Source: M3007 sp040383605
GTDB lineage: Bacteria; Bacteroidota; Bacteroidia; Chitinophagales; Saprospiraceae
Assembly: GCA_040383605.1 (NCBI GenBank)
Contig: JBEIDF010000002.1
Coordinates: 8,244 to 72,243, forward strand
Direction of reading: 5' to 3'
Length of the DNA stretch: 64,000 bases
Positions 17,825-25,872 of this stretch are shown here, piece by piece (position 1 is the first letter of the stretch; the number at the start of each line of letters is the position of its first letter). The notes beneath the pieces were generated by a model. That model saw only the letters and a list, made by a program, of their open reading frames with translations, ran no database searches and was not told where the DNA came from. The position numbers were made by a program, and so were the translations under genes.

Positions 17825-19267
17825 ATGATCGTCCTGCACAATTTCATTCAGGGCCGGTATGAAGCGCCCCGCTCCGGAAGGTACTTGGACAATCACAATC
17901 CGGCCACCGGGGAGGTGTATGCGCAAATTCCGGATTCTGGTTCGGACGACGTGAACGCTGCCGTAGCGGCGGCCCGCGCGGCTTTTCCGGCTTGGACTGC
18001 ACTGGCGCCGGAGCAGCGCCACGACATCCTGCGCGCGATCGCAGACGGTATTTTAGAAAATCTGGAGGCGCTGGCCGCAGCCGAAAGTTTGGACTCCGGC
18101 AAAACGGTCACCACAGCCCGCACGGTGGATATCCCTCGCGCGGCACTGAATTTTAAGTTTTTCGCCACCGCCTGCCTGCATTTCGCCTCGGAGAGTTACT
18201 ACCAGCCGGATGCCCTGAGTTACACCCTGCGCCAGCCGATGGGCATCGTCGGCGCAATTTCACCCTGGAACCTTCCGCTCTACCTGTTTACCTGGAAAAT
18301 AGCGCCCGCCCTGGCCGCCGGCAATTGCGTGGTGGGAAAACCCTCCGAAGTAACGCCTTACACGGCGTATTTGCTGGGGGAAATTTGCAATAAAGCCGGA
18401 CTGCCCCCCGGGGTGCTCAATATCGTACACGGTACGGGGCCTGCTGCCGGGGCCGCAATCGTCGCGCACCCGGATATTAAAGCGGTTACATTCACGGGCA
18501 GCACGCGGGCCGGCGCTGAAATTGCCCGCGTGGCGGCCCCTTTGTTTAAAAAAATCAGCCTCGAACTCGGCGGAAAAAATCCCAACCTCATTTTTGCCGA
18601 TTGCGATTACGAACGGATGCTGGATACCACCGTGCGCTCCGCATTCAATAACCAGGGGCAAATTTGCCTCTGCGGCTCCCGGATATACGTCGAGCGCGCC
18701 CTGTATCCGCAATTTAAAAAAGATTTTGTCGAGCGAGTGCAGGCGCTGAAAGTCGGTGATCCAGGCGCCGCCGACAGCCGACTGGGCGCGGTAGTCAGCC
18801 AGGCGCACTTCGAAAAAGTGCTGTCCTATATCGAATTGGCCAAACAGGAAGGCGGTTCCGTGCTGTGCGGCGGCACGCCCGTACGCCTGCCCGGACGGCT
18901 CGCAGGAGGCTGGTACCTCGCACCAGCCGTCATCGAAGGCCTGCCGATTGATTGCCGTACCAACCAGGAGGAAATTTTCGGTCCGGTTGTGACGATCCAG
19001 CCTTTCGATACAGACGAAGAAGCGCTGGCGCTCGCCAACGGCACGGCTTACGGCCTCAGCGCTACGGTGTGGACCAACAACCTGCAGCGAAGCCAACGCC
19101 TCGCGCGGGATTTGCAGGCCGGCATCGTGTGGATCAATACCTGGATGTTGCGTGACTTGCGTACGCCTTTTGGCGGCGTCAAACAATCGGGCGTGGGCCG
19201 CGAGGGCGGCTGGGAAGCCATGCGTTTTTTTACGGAACCAAAAAATGTGACCATTGCGATGGACTGA
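17825..19267 (+). CDS. NAD(P)-dependent aldehyde dehydrogenase, ALDH8-like
   Basis: The 480-residue enzyme oxidises an aldehyde to a carboxylate. The catalytic Cys sits in FNNQGQICLCGSRIYVE (about residue 280) and the general base Glu in ISLELGGKNPNL (about 246). Cofactor-site motifs are GAISPWNLPLYLFTWKIAPA and VTFTGSTRAGAEIA. The CLCxSR stretch after the nucleophile resembles the 2-aminomuconate/2-hydroxymuconate semialdehyde dehydrogenase group (ALDH8). That suggests tryptophan-kynurenine or catechol meta-cleavage, but no pathway neighbours are present, so the substrate remains open. The gene is divergent from natA-like and appears monocistronic. Confidence 0.9.
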   Translation: MIVLHNFIQGRYEAPRSGRYLDNHNPATGEVYAQIPDSGSDDVNAAVAAARAAFPAWTALAPEQRHDILRAIADGILENLEALAAAESLDSGKTVTTARTVDIPRAALNFKFFATACLHFASESYYQPDALSYTLRQPMGIVGAISPWNLPLYLFTWKIAPALAAGNCVVGKPSEVTPYTAYLLGEICNKAGLPPGVLNIVHGTGPAAGAAIVAHPDIKAVTFTGSTRAGAEIARVAAPLFKKISLELGGKNPNLIFADCDYERMLDTTVRSAFNNQGQICLCGSRIYVERALYPQFKKDFVERVQALKVGDPGAADSRLGAVVSQAHFEKVLSYIELAKQEGGSVLCGGTPVRLPGRLAGGWYLAPAVIEGLPIDCRTNQEEIFGPVVTIQPFDTDEEALALANGTAYGLSATVWTNNLQRSQRLARDLQAGIVWINTWMLRDLRTPFGGVKQSGVGREGGWEAMRFFTEPKNVTIAMD

Positions 19268-19335
19268 CGGATGGTTGGAAAGTCGCCACAGGCACATGTC
19301 TAAACTCGTCTTGCTGCATAAAATTCAATAAAAGC

Positions 19336-20490
19336 ATGAAATTTATCTACTCCCTGCTCGCCGCGGCCTTGTTTGCCGCCCCGTTCACCCTATCCGCCCA
19401 AATAAACGGCAGCTTCACTTTTGAAGGCCAAAACCGAACCTACATCGCGTATGTTCCTGCAAACTACACGCCCGGCCAACCCACGCCGCTGGTATTCGTG
19501 TTGCACGGATTCACCCAATCCGCCCAGGCTATCATGGGGTATTCCGGTTTTAATGCCCTGGCGGATACTGCCGGCTTTATCGCCGTGTACGCCAACGGGA
19601 TTGGAAATGCCTGGAACATCAGCACCAGCTTTCCAGGCGGTTCGACGGCCAACGATGTGGGCTTTATCAGCGCCCTGATAGACACCATGGCGGCTAATTA
19701 TACCATTGATCCGCTGCGGATTTATACTTGCGGGTTCTCGGCGGGGGGATTTATGTCCCACCGACTGGCCTGCGAACTCAATAACCGGATCGCCGCCGCC
19801 GGTTCCGTGGCCGGCACCATGACTACCGGCGCTTTTGGTCAGTGCGCGCCTGCGCGCCCCGTCCCCTTCATGCAAATACACGGCACGGCTGATGCGATCG
19901 TAAGCTATAACGGCGGACTGGGCAACCAATCGGCAGAACAGGTATTGAGCTTGTGGACCGCCCGCGACAGCTGCGCGCAGCCCGCCGTTGCGACGCCGCT
20001 GCCCGACCTCTTTAGCGAAGGCTCCACGGTGGAACGGCTGGTCTGGGCGCCCTGCGCCGCCGGCGTCCGCGTGGAACACCTGAAAATTCTCAATGGCGGC
20101 CACACCTGGCCGGGCGCTTCCGGCTCCTCCGGACTGGGCAACACCAACCGGGATATCTCCGCTACGGCAGAATTGTGGCGCTTTTTCTCCGATTTTGTGC
20201 TTCCCACCGTGTCCGACCTATCGGTTATAGAGGCCGACCCGATCGTCCTGTCTGTTTATCCCAATCCGGCAACTGAAATACTCCGCCTGCAATCGCTCGA
20301 CTCCGCCCTGCCCATCCAGTCGGTGCGGCTTTTTGATGCCGGCGGAAAACCCATTCAACAAAATATCCTTGCCCAGCCGCAGCTTTCCCTCGATTGGCCA
20401 ATCGCTCCGGATATCCGCCCCGGGCTTTACCTGCTGGAGGCCCGCCTGACGAATGGCCGGGTGCTTCGTAAAAAAGTCGCTATACTGTAA
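19336..20490 (+). CDS. Secreted PHB-depolymerase-like esterase with T9SS sorting domain
   Basis: A signal peptide (MKFIYSLLAAALFAAPFTLSAQ) is followed by an alpha/beta-hydrolase of the LpqC/polyhydroxybutyrate depolymerase or feruloyl esterase group. It has an oxyanion region VFVLHGFTQSA, nucleophile Ser in CGFSAGGFMSH (about residue 134), Asp in IHGTADAIVSY and His in LNGGHTWPG. All three catalytic residues are visible. The C-terminal 75 residues form a T9SS sorting domain (VYPNPATEILRLQSL to VLRKKVAIL). The 384-residue protein should be surface-bound or released, where it could cleave polyester or plant-wall ester bonds; the exact substrate cannot be read from sequence. It follows the aldehyde dehydrogenase by 68 bases. 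Confidence 0.88.
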   Translation: MKFIYSLLAAALFAAPFTLSAQINGSFTFEGQNRTYIAYVPANYTPGQPTPLVFVLHGFTQSAQAIMGYSGFNALADTAGFIAVYANGIGNAWNISTSFPGGSTANDVGFISALIDTMAANYTIDPLRIYTCGFSAGGFMSHRLACELNNRIAAAGSVAGTMTTGAFGQCAPARPVPFMQIHGTADAIVSYNGGLGNQSAEQVLSLWTARDSCAQPAVATPLPDLFSEGSTVERLVWAPCAAGVRVEHLKILNGGHTWPGASGSSGLGNTNRDISATAELWRFFSDFVLPTVSDLSVIEADPIVLSVYPNPATEILRLQSLDSALPIQSVRLFDAGGKPIQQNILAQPQLSLDWPIAPDIRPGLYLLEARLTNGRVLRKKVAIL

Positions 20491-20544
20491 TTTTGTCAGT
20501 GCAAACTGCTAATATGGCATCGAAAATTCAATCGGCATCATTCT

Positions 20545-20586
20545 CGCAATCTGAATTCTTCAATCCCAAATCCGCAATCAGAAATT
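20545..20586. repeat. GGATTGCGG-family intergenic repeat, copy B
   Basis: CGCAATCTGAATTC, CAATCCCAAATCC and GCAATCAG units are the reverse complement of the repeat seen upstream of the peroxiredoxin gene. The copy ends directly at the TTG start of the protease gene. Confidence 0.65.
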
Positions 20587-20589
20587 ATT

Positions 20590-21564
20590 TTGTTTTTTTC
20601 CAGTTCAAGTACCTCCGACGACCGCGACTCGGCACTGCTCGACGCCTATTCACAGACGGTCTCCGGCGTAGCCCGGCAGGCCAGTCGGGCGGTTGCGCAT
20701 CTAAAAATTGAGACCAATCAGCCCAAAGACCGCCGGCAGCCGCAAGCCGGAACGGGTTCGGGTTTTATGATTAGCACCGATGGATATCTGGTGACAAACA
20801 GCCATGTTGTCCACGGCGCCAAACGCATCGAAGCCTCTTTGCCGGATGGCAGGAGTTTCACTGCCGAATTGGTGGGCGATGATCCGGCGACCGACCTGGC
20901 TGTGCTCAAAATCAGCGGCGATCATTTTGCCACACTGGCTTTTGGCGCCAGCGACCGGCTGCAGGTTGGCCAAATCGCTATTGCGATCGGCAATCCTTTT
21001 GGCTTTCAGTACTCCCTGACAGCCGGCGTCGTCAGCGCCCTGGGCCGAACCCTGCGGAGCCAGAGCGGCCGCCTGATAGACGATGTGATCCAGACAGACG
21101 CCGCGCTCAATCCCGGTAATTCCGGCGGGCCCCTGGTAGATTCGCGCGGACAGGTAATCGGCGTCAACACCGCAGTGATCCTGCCGGCTCAGGGACTTTG
21201 CTTCGCAGTGGCCGCCAATCTGGCGAAATTTGTAGTCGGCAAACTCATCCTGGAAGGCCGCGTCCGCCGCGGTTTTATCGGGATCGGCGCGCAGGCCGTC
21301 ACCCTGCAGCCCCAGTTGATGGATACCCTGCAGTTACAAACAAAAGGCGGCATCCAGGTGCAGACGGTGGAACCAAACGGCCCCGCCGCCGTCGCCGGTC
21401 TGCAACCGGGCGATGTGATCGTCCAGGTAGAAGGGAAACCCCTGGATTCCATAGACGATTTGCACAAAATCCTGGATGAAACCACCATCGGTCGGGCGCT
21501 CAGCGTCTGGGTGCTGCGAAACGGGGCCCTGAGTCAGATGGAAGTGAAACCAGGGGAGCTGTAA
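20590..21564 (+). CDS. Trypsin-like S1C (Deg/HtrA-type) serine protease with one PDZ domain
   Basis: The 324-residue product carries the complete catalytic triad of Deg proteases: His in VTNSHVVHGA (about 73), Asp in DPATDLAVLKI (about 100) and Ser in LNPGNSGGPLVD (about 178). A single PDZ domain follows (GGIQVQTVEPNGPAAVAGLQPGDVIVQVEGKPL). Deg proteases usually act in the periplasm, but here the N-terminus (MFFSSSSTSDDRDSALL) has no signal peptide or membrane helix. The only workable start is TTG; the first in-frame ATG lies inside the protease domain. The enzyme may therefore be cytoplasmic, or the true 5' end may have been disturbed by the adjacent repeat. Confidence 0.85.
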   Translation: MFFSSSSTSDDRDSALLDAYSQTVSGVARQASRAVAHLKIETNQPKDRRQPQAGTGSGFMISTDGYLVTNSHVVHGAKRIEASLPDGRSFTAELVGDDPATDLAVLKISGDHFATLAFGASDRLQVGQIAIAIGNPFGFQYSLTAGVVSALGRTLRSQSGRLIDDVIQTDAALNPGNSGGPLVDSRGQVIGVNTAVILPAQGLCFAVAANLAKFVVGKLILEGRVRRGFIGIGAQAVTLQPQLMDTLQLQTKGGIQVQTVEPNGPAAVAGLQPGDVIVQVEGKPLDSIDDLHKILDETTIGRALSVWVLRNGALSQMEVKPGEL

Positions 21565-21629
21565 TTTAACTTTTCTGCTCCGCTGAAGTCAAACCACAAT
21601 CATTCAATTTTATCATTAACTGCACATTT

Positions 21630-21968
21630 ATGAAACGCCGTCCCATTTTTGTCCTGCCCTTTTTGCTGCTTTTCTTTTTCAGCCTCCAATTGCAGGCCCA
21701 ACCAAACCCGCGCGCCGATCGCCGCGAAGATGTGCGCGACCGCCGGGAAAACAAACGCGACCGCGCAGAAGACCGCCGCGACGCCCGCGAAGACGTGCGC
21801 GATGCGCGCGAAGACGTGCGGGATGCCCGGCATGAAGGCGGCCGCCTCGACCGCATGGAAGACAAACGCGACCGCCGGGAGGATAAACGCGATCGGCGGG
21901 AAGACAAGCGCGACCGCATGGAGGACAAGCGCGACCGGCGGGAAAATCGCCGGGATCGGAAAGGGTAG
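21630..21968 (+). CDS. Small secreted protein with Arg/Asp/Glu-rich tandem repeats
   Basis: A clear signal peptide (MKRRPIFVLPFLLLFFFSLQLQAQ) precedes about 88 residues made almost only of Arg, Asp, Glu, Lys and Ala. They are arranged in 7-residue units such as RREDKRD, RAEDRRD and AREDVRD. The unit periodicity and charge pattern predict a single highly charged alpha-helix or a disordered rod. The DNA is likewise a degenerate 21-base tandem repeat, which opens a long antisense frame; the signal peptide marks the plus strand as coding. Similar short charged periplasmic proteins occur in Bacteroidota without known function. No neighbour suggests a role. Confidence 0.7.
   Translation: MKRRPIFVLPFLLLFFFSLQLQAQPNPRADRREDVRDRRENKRDRAEDRRDAREDVRDAREDVRDARHEGGRLDRMEDKRDRREDKRDRREDKRDRMEDKRDRRENRRDRKG
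21717..21966 (+). repeat. Degenerate 21-base coding tandem repeats
   Basis: About a dozen units around GACAAGCGCGACCGGCGGGAA encode the RREDKRD heptads of the small secreted protein. Units vary at third positions, so the repeat is old or under protein-level selection. There are no spacers, so this is not a CRISPR array. Confidence 0.75.
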
Positions 21969-22022
21969 GGTGCACGGCCCCTCCAGACAGGTCGCACCGA
22001 ACAGGATTTGACGGGGGGGATT

Positions 22023-22697
22023 CTATAGATGCGCCAACCGCCATATTTCCGTTTCCGGCGTATCGGCGACTACCGTAACAGGCTCCAGTCTGACCGGATG
22101 GATCAGTTCCATCTGGCGGCAGTGCAATCCGATAGAGGCATCAGGAAGCGGTGTGGACGCGCCGTATTTTAGATCGCCTGCGATGGGACAGCCCATCGCA
22201 GCCAGTTGGGCGCGAATTTGGTGGGGCCTGCCCGTGTGCGGCCAAACGTGCAGCAGGGAATAGGGCCCGGCCATCCCGACCAACGCATAGCGGAGTTCGG
22301 CCGCTTTAGCGTTGGGTACCGGGCGATTGTAGGCGGTTACGATGTTTTTTTGCTCGTTTTTTACGAGATAATGGTGCAGCAGGCCCTCCGGTTGCGGAGG
22401 CGGGGCCAAAACCAGCGCCCAGTACGTTTTGAGCACTTTCTGCTCGCGAAAAAGCGTCGTCAGTCGCCCCAATGCTTTATCGGTGCGGGCGAATAATACC
22501 GCGCCGCTCACCGGCCGGTCAATCCGGTGCGCGGGATGCAGAAAAACCGCGCCGGGTTTGGCGTATTTTTCCTTCAAATAGGCCTTACCCCAGTCTGTCA
22601 AGGTGCGATCGCCGGTGCGGTCGGCCTGAACCAACCAGCCCGCCGGCTTGTTCAGCGCTAGTAAATGATTGTCTTCAAAAATTACAGTCGGTTCCAT
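22023..22697 (-). CDS. RluA-family 23S rRNA/tRNA pseudouridine synthase
   Basis: The enzyme isomerises specific uridines in structured RNA. Translation from MEPTVIFEDNHLLALNKPAGW gives 224 residues, matching short RluA-type enzymes without an S4 domain; the in-frame extension upstream runs antisense into mqnD and is rejected. The catalytic Asp is in HPAHRIDRPVSGAVLFA (about residue 60), where Ile-Asp-Arg-Pro replaces the common LDRxTSG. Other signatures are VLKTYWALV, LLHVWPHTGRPHQIRAQLAAMGCPIAGDLKYG and IGLHCRQMELIHP. The exact target uridine is unknown. It is divergent from mqnD with 43 bases between the starts. Confidence 0.9.
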   Translation of the reverse strand: MEPTVIFEDNHLLALNKPAGWLVQADRTGDRTLTDWGKAYLKEKYAKPGAVFLHPAHRIDRPVSGAVLFARTDKALGRLTTLFREQKVLKTYWALVLAPPPQPEGLLHHYLVKNEQKNIVTAYNRPVPNAKAAELRYALVGMAGPYSLLHVWPHTGRPHQIRAQLAAMGCPIAGDLKYGASTPLPDASIGLHCRQMELIHPVRLEPVTVVADTPETEIWRLAHL

Positions 22698-22740
22698 TTG
22701 TGCGAAGGTACGCGGTCTCGGCCGCTCTAAGTCCATTTTT

Positions 22741-23568
22741 ATGCGATTATCCCTTGGTTTTTCTCCTTGTCCCAACGACACTTTTATCTTTGATGCCCTG
22801 CTCCACGGCAAAGTGGACGCAGAGGGGCTTGAGTTTGCGCCGTATATTGATGATGTGGAGGCGCTCAATCGGCGCGCGTTTGACGGGGTGATTGACGTCA
22901 CCAAGTTGAGTTACCACGCTTTTGCGCATTTGACGCACCGTTACGTTTTGTTGGATGCCGGCAGCGCTTTGGGACGGAATTGCGGCCCTTTGTTAGTTGC
23001 AAAAAAGACGCTTTCTGCGGAGGAAATCCAGGTTGCCCGAATCGCCATTCCCGGTGAGATGACCACGGCCAATTTTTTGCTGAGCCTCGCATATCCACAA
23101 GCGCAGCGGAAGTCGGCAGTGTTGTTTTCCGACATTGAAGACGCGGTGTTGAGTGGTCGTTTTGAGGCCGGGCTGATCATCCATGAAAACAGGTTTACGT
23201 ACGAACAGAAAGGGCTGGTTAAAATCCGCGACCTCGGCGAATTTTGGGAATCCACAACCGGTTTCCCGATTCCGCTTGGCGGGATCGTTGCGCGGCGGGA
23301 TTTGCCGCCTGACATCTTGCAGCGCGTCAATCGGGTGCTGCGGCGCAGCGTGGAATACGCGTTTGCAAACCGCCCGGATGTGATGCCCTTCGTGCGCGCC
23401 CACGCGCAAGCCATGGACGATGCGGTGATGGCGGCGCATATCGGCTTGTATGTGACGGATTTTACGGTGGATCTGGGTGCACAGGGCCGGGCGGCCGTGC
23501 ATGAAATGTTTCAGATTGCGGCCCGGCTTGGCTTGGTGAAAGATATTGGGCAGGACATTTTCCTGTAG
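22741..23568 (+). CDS. mqnD: 1,4-dihydroxy-6-naphthoate synthase MqnD
   Basis: MqnD converts cyclic dehypoxanthine futalosine to 1,4-dihydroxy-6-naphthoate in the futalosine route to menaquinone. The start MRLSLGFSPCPNDTFIFDAL gives 275 residues, the normal length, with the family N-terminus SPCPNDTF. Further signatures are TKLSYHAFAHLT, GCGPLL-like GRNCGPLLVAKK, IAIPGEMTTANFLL and the catalytic-His region GLIIHENRFTYEQKGL (His near 147). The ending WESTTGFPIPLGGI is typical. The other mqn genes are not in this window. Menaquinone made this way fits an aerobic Bacteroidota lifestyle. Confidence 0.95.
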   Translation: MRLSLGFSPCPNDTFIFDALLHGKVDAEGLEFAPYIDDVEALNRRAFDGVIDVTKLSYHAFAHLTHRYVLLDAGSALGRNCGPLLVAKKTLSAEEIQVARIAIPGEMTTANFLLSLAYPQAQRKSAVLFSDIEDAVLSGRFEAGLIIHENRFTYEQKGLVKIRDLGEFWESTTGFPIPLGGIVARRDLPPDILQRVNRVLRRSVEYAFANRPDVMPFVRAHAQAMDDAVMAAHIGLYVTDFTVDLGAQGRAAVHEMFQIAARLGLVKDIGQDIFL

Positions 23569-23587
23569 TGGCGCGGGTAAAAATTAC

Positions 23588-23595
23588 TACCTTTG
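23588..23595 (+). promoter_or_regulatory. Bacteroidota -7 promoter element (TACCTTTG)
   Basis: TACCTTTG matches TAnnTTTG exactly, 48 bases before the ald ATG and just after the mqnD stop. It suggests that ald is transcribed on its own. No good -33 element is visible. Confidence 0.55.
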
Positions 23596-23643
23596 CGCCC
23601 TGATTTAAAACAGTATCTGCTCACCAAATACAACATTTTACGC

Positions 23644-24762
23644 ATGATTATCGGCGTACCAAAAGAAATCAAAACCAATGAAGCCCGCGTAGCGCTTACG
23701 CCGGGCGGCGCGCTGGAACTCACCAAACGCGGACACACCGTATATGTACAAAGCACGGCCGGCGTTGGCAGCGGCTTTGAAGATGCGGAATATATCGGCG
23801 CCGGCGCGAAAATTTTGGCTACCGCCGAGGAAGTCTGGGCAATTGCCGAGATGATTATGAAGGTCAAGGAACCGATTGCGGAAGAATACAGCCGTTGCCG
23901 GAAAGATCAGTTGATCTTTACGTACTTTCACTTTGCCTCCAGCGAAGAACTGACGCGCGCCATGATCGCCAGCGGCGCCGTGTGCCTGGCGTACGAGACG
24001 GTAGAAACGGCAGATCGCCAGCTGCCCCTACTTATCCCGATGTCGGAAGTAGCCGGTCGGATGGCCATCCAGGAAGGCGCTAAATACCTCGAAAAACCGG
24101 TGAAAGGCCGTGGCGTCCTGTTGGGCGGCGTGCCGGGCGTGTCGCCCGGTAAAGTCCTGGTGCTCGGCGGCGGGGTCGTCGGTACGCAGGCAGCCAAAAT
24201 GGCGGCCGGCCTGGGCGCCCAGGTGACCCTGCTTGACGTCAGCCTGCAACGGCTCCGCTACCTGAACGACGTCATGCCGGCGAACGTGGTGACCATGTTC
24301 TCCAGCGAATATAATATCCGTCAACTGATTCAAAATCAAGACCTCATCGTGGGCGCTGTCCTTATTCCCGGCGCCAAAGCGCCGAAATTGATCACGAAGG
24401 ACATGCTGAAAACCATGCATCCCGGCGCCGTGATTGTGGACGTAGCGGTGGATCAGGGCGGTTGTATCGAAACAACCAAACCCACCACGCACGAAAACCC
24501 CACCTATATCATTGACGATGTGGTGCACTACTGCGTAGCCAATATGCCGGGCGCCGTGCCCTTCACTTCTACGGTCGCGCTCACCAACGCCACCCTGCCG
24601 TATGCCCTCCAACTGGCCGGAAAAGGCTGGAAGACAGCCTGCCGGGAAAATAACGAACTCAAACTCGGCCTCAACGTCGTAGGCGGAAGGGTAGTGTACG
24701 CCGGCGTTGCCGAAGCGTTTAACCTGCCGCTGCACCCGGTAGAGGATGAGCTGAAACCCTGA
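23644..24762 (+). CDS. ald: Alanine dehydrogenase
   Basis: Ald interconverts L-alanine and pyruvate plus ammonia with NAD. Translation from MIIGVPKEIKTNEARVALTP gives 372 residues, the family norm. The catalytic Lys is in MKVKEPIAEE (about 75) and His in YFHFASSEELT (about 96). The NAD-binding Rossmann motif is VLVLGGGVVGTQAAKMAAGLG near 168-188. The VDVAVDQGGCIETTKPTTHENP loop and YCVANMPGAVPFTSTVALTNATLPY are diagnostic. An upstream in-frame ATG at 23593 lies inside the promoter element and is rejected. A strong hairpin follows the gene. Confidence 0.95.
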   Translation: MIIGVPKEIKTNEARVALTPGGALELTKRGHTVYVQSTAGVGSGFEDAEYIGAGAKILATAEEVWAIAEMIMKVKEPIAEEYSRCRKDQLIFTYFHFASSEELTRAMIASGAVCLAYETVETADRQLPLLIPMSEVAGRMAIQEGAKYLEKPVKGRGVLLGGVPGVSPGKVLVLGGGVVGTQAAKMAAGLGAQVTLLDVSLQRLRYLNDVMPANVVTMFSSEYNIRQLIQNQDLIVGAVLIPGAKAPKLITKDMLKTMHPGAVIVDVAVDQGGCIETTKPTTHENPTYIIDDVVHYCVANMPGAVPFTSTVALTNATLPYALQLAGKGWKTACRENNELKLGLNVVGGRVVYAGVAEAFNLPLHPVEDELKP

Positions 24763-24846
24763 TCTGCATTTTTAGGACAGGAGGCCGTTGCATAAAGTAC
24801 AGTATCGCAAAGTTTTCAGAATATAATTTTGAAAATCGTCCGGATA

Positions 24847-24905
24847 AGTATCGGCGTGACTCAAAGTCACGCCGATACTATGTTCGGTCGAACTTTTATT
24901 TTTAT
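24847..24905. terminator. Strong hairpin and T-rich tract between convergent genes
   Basis: AGTATCGGCGTGACT and AGTCACGCCGATACT form a perfect 15-base stem around CAA. A small GTTCGGTCGAAC hairpin and TTTTATTTTTAT follow. Placed between ald (+) and the methyltransferase gene (-), this is best read as the ald terminator, possibly acting in both directions. Confidence 0.7.
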
Positions 24906-24945
24906 CCTTGATTTCGTTGGATGCGTGTGCTGCAGCGGCCTGCGC

Positions 24946-25782
24946 TCACGTCACCGGCGCGTTTTTTGCGAAGCTAAAACCAATTCCGCCGCCGGGATAC
25001 CAGTGATCGGCGGGCACTTCCTGAAAAAACAGAAAGTGCCTGCCGGTTTCCAGGGAAAACCGGGCGAGTTTGTCGGAACATTCTGCGTTGTCGCTCAGGA
25101 TCACGCTGTCTTCCTTTAAAAGCGGACGGATGGTTTGGTACTCTCGGTACTCATACTCGGTCGAGTGGTCGCTGTCGTTGATAAACAGGTCAATTTCTTC
25201 CTTGAACTTGGACAAGCTCTCAATGGAGTCGCCGTATAAAATTTCACCTGCGTCTTTGTACGCTCCCGTTAGGAGATAACCGGCTGCCGGATTAATGTCC
25301 GTTCCATAGTAGCGCCCGGGAAAACCTTCCGCCCGGTTGCGCAGCAGGGCCGCGCAGAGCAGGACGGCCCCCAGGCCTTTGTCCACACCAGTTTCAATTA
25401 CGACCCTCGGTTTACAGATACGCGCCATCGCGTACCATCCGAGCCGGCGGCCAAATCGAACCTCCGGGTCGGCAAATTGTTTATATTCCGAGCGTTCCCT
25501 GGCAGCCAGAATGGTTGCCTTTAACGTCTGATCTCCCTCGGCCTCCTCAAAATAGGCCAGCACATCGGCACGCGATACGCCCGTAATTACCGAGATCATG
25601 GCAGCCAGGTATTGCAGATTTTCCGGCGCGAGGTGGTAGGTGTAATTGGTGTCTTCGCGCGACAGAAAGCCCCATTTTATTATTTGCAGGTACCGCTTGT
25701 TGTACACGGTGGTTGCCTGATAAATTCTTCGCAAGAAGTTTAAGACCCAGATACGCTTTAAAAAGCGAAGTACTTTTTTCAT
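24946..25782 (-). CDS. Class I SAM-dependent methyltransferase (Methyltransf_24-like)
   Basis: The 278-residue protein starts with a basic, helical stretch (MKKVLRFLKRIWVLNFLRRIYQ) that may bind membranes. The Rossmann core begins at VVIETGVDKGLGAVLLCAAL (SAM-binding motif I, about residue 127), followed by YYGTDINPAAGYLL (motif II) and EIDLFINDSDHSTEYEYREYQ, whose Asp/His pattern resembles methyltransferases acting on sugars or cell-envelope glycans. The end, GGGIGFSFAKN, is conserved in this group. The substrate cannot be told from sequence. The gene is divergent from the MscS gene across a 90-base gap with promoter elements in both directions. Confidence 0.8.
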   Translation of the reverse strand: MKKVLRFLKRIWVLNFLRRIYQATTVYNKRYLQIIKWGFLSREDTNYTYHLAPENLQYLAAMISVITGVSRADVLAYFEEAEGDQTLKATILAARERSEYKQFADPEVRFGRRLGWYAMARICKPRVVIETGVDKGLGAVLLCAALLRNRAEGFPGRYYGTDINPAAGYLLTGAYKDAGEILYGDSIESLSKFKEEIDLFINDSDHSTEYEYREYQTIRPLLKEDSVILSDNAECSDKLARFSLETGRHFLFFQEVPADHWYPGGGIGFSFAKNAPVT

Positions 25783-25805
25783 TGAAATATTTAAAAATAA
25801 CCCGG

Positions 25806-25813
25806 CAAAGGTA
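25806..25813 (-). promoter_or_regulatory. Bacteroidota -7 element for the methyltransferase gene
   Basis: The complement of CAAAGGTA reads TACCTTTG on the minus strand, a perfect TAnnTTTG, 24 bases before the methyltransferase ATG. Confidence 0.55.
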
Positions 25814-25826
25814 AGGCGAACTTACT

Positions 25827-25834
25827 TATCTTTG
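25827..25834 (+). promoter_or_regulatory. Bacteroidota -7 element for the MscS-type channel gene
   Basis: TATCTTTG matches TAnnTTTG exactly and lies 39 bases upstream of the channel gene ATG. It is back to back with the minus-strand element at 25806-25813. Confidence 0.6.
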
Positions 25835-25872
25835 TTATCCTCGTTTTTATCCAGTCAATCAAAGCGCCCCCT

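Noticed and set aside
18260..19297. 345-codon minus-strand open frame opposite the aldehyde dehydrogenase
   Set aside because: It lies inside a complete ALDH gene with catalytic Cys and Glu; no recognisable features.
21717..21966. Possible CRISPR or satellite array
   Set aside because: The 21-base units are contiguous, in frame and without spacers. They code for protein heptads.
21566..21997. 143-codon minus-strand frame rich in Ser-Arg repeats
   Set aside because: It is the complement of the RREDKRD repeats. The plus strand has the signal peptide, so the minus frame is taken as an artefact of the repeat.
22698..22904. N-terminal extension of the pseudouridine synthase
   Set aside because: The extra 69 codons run antisense to the start of mqnD and show no homology; the ATG at 22697 gives the normal family N-terminus.
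24847..24879. Possible insertion-sequence end
   Set aside because: The 15-base perfect hairpin has only a 3-base loop and sits between convergent genes with a T-rich tail, so it fits a terminator.
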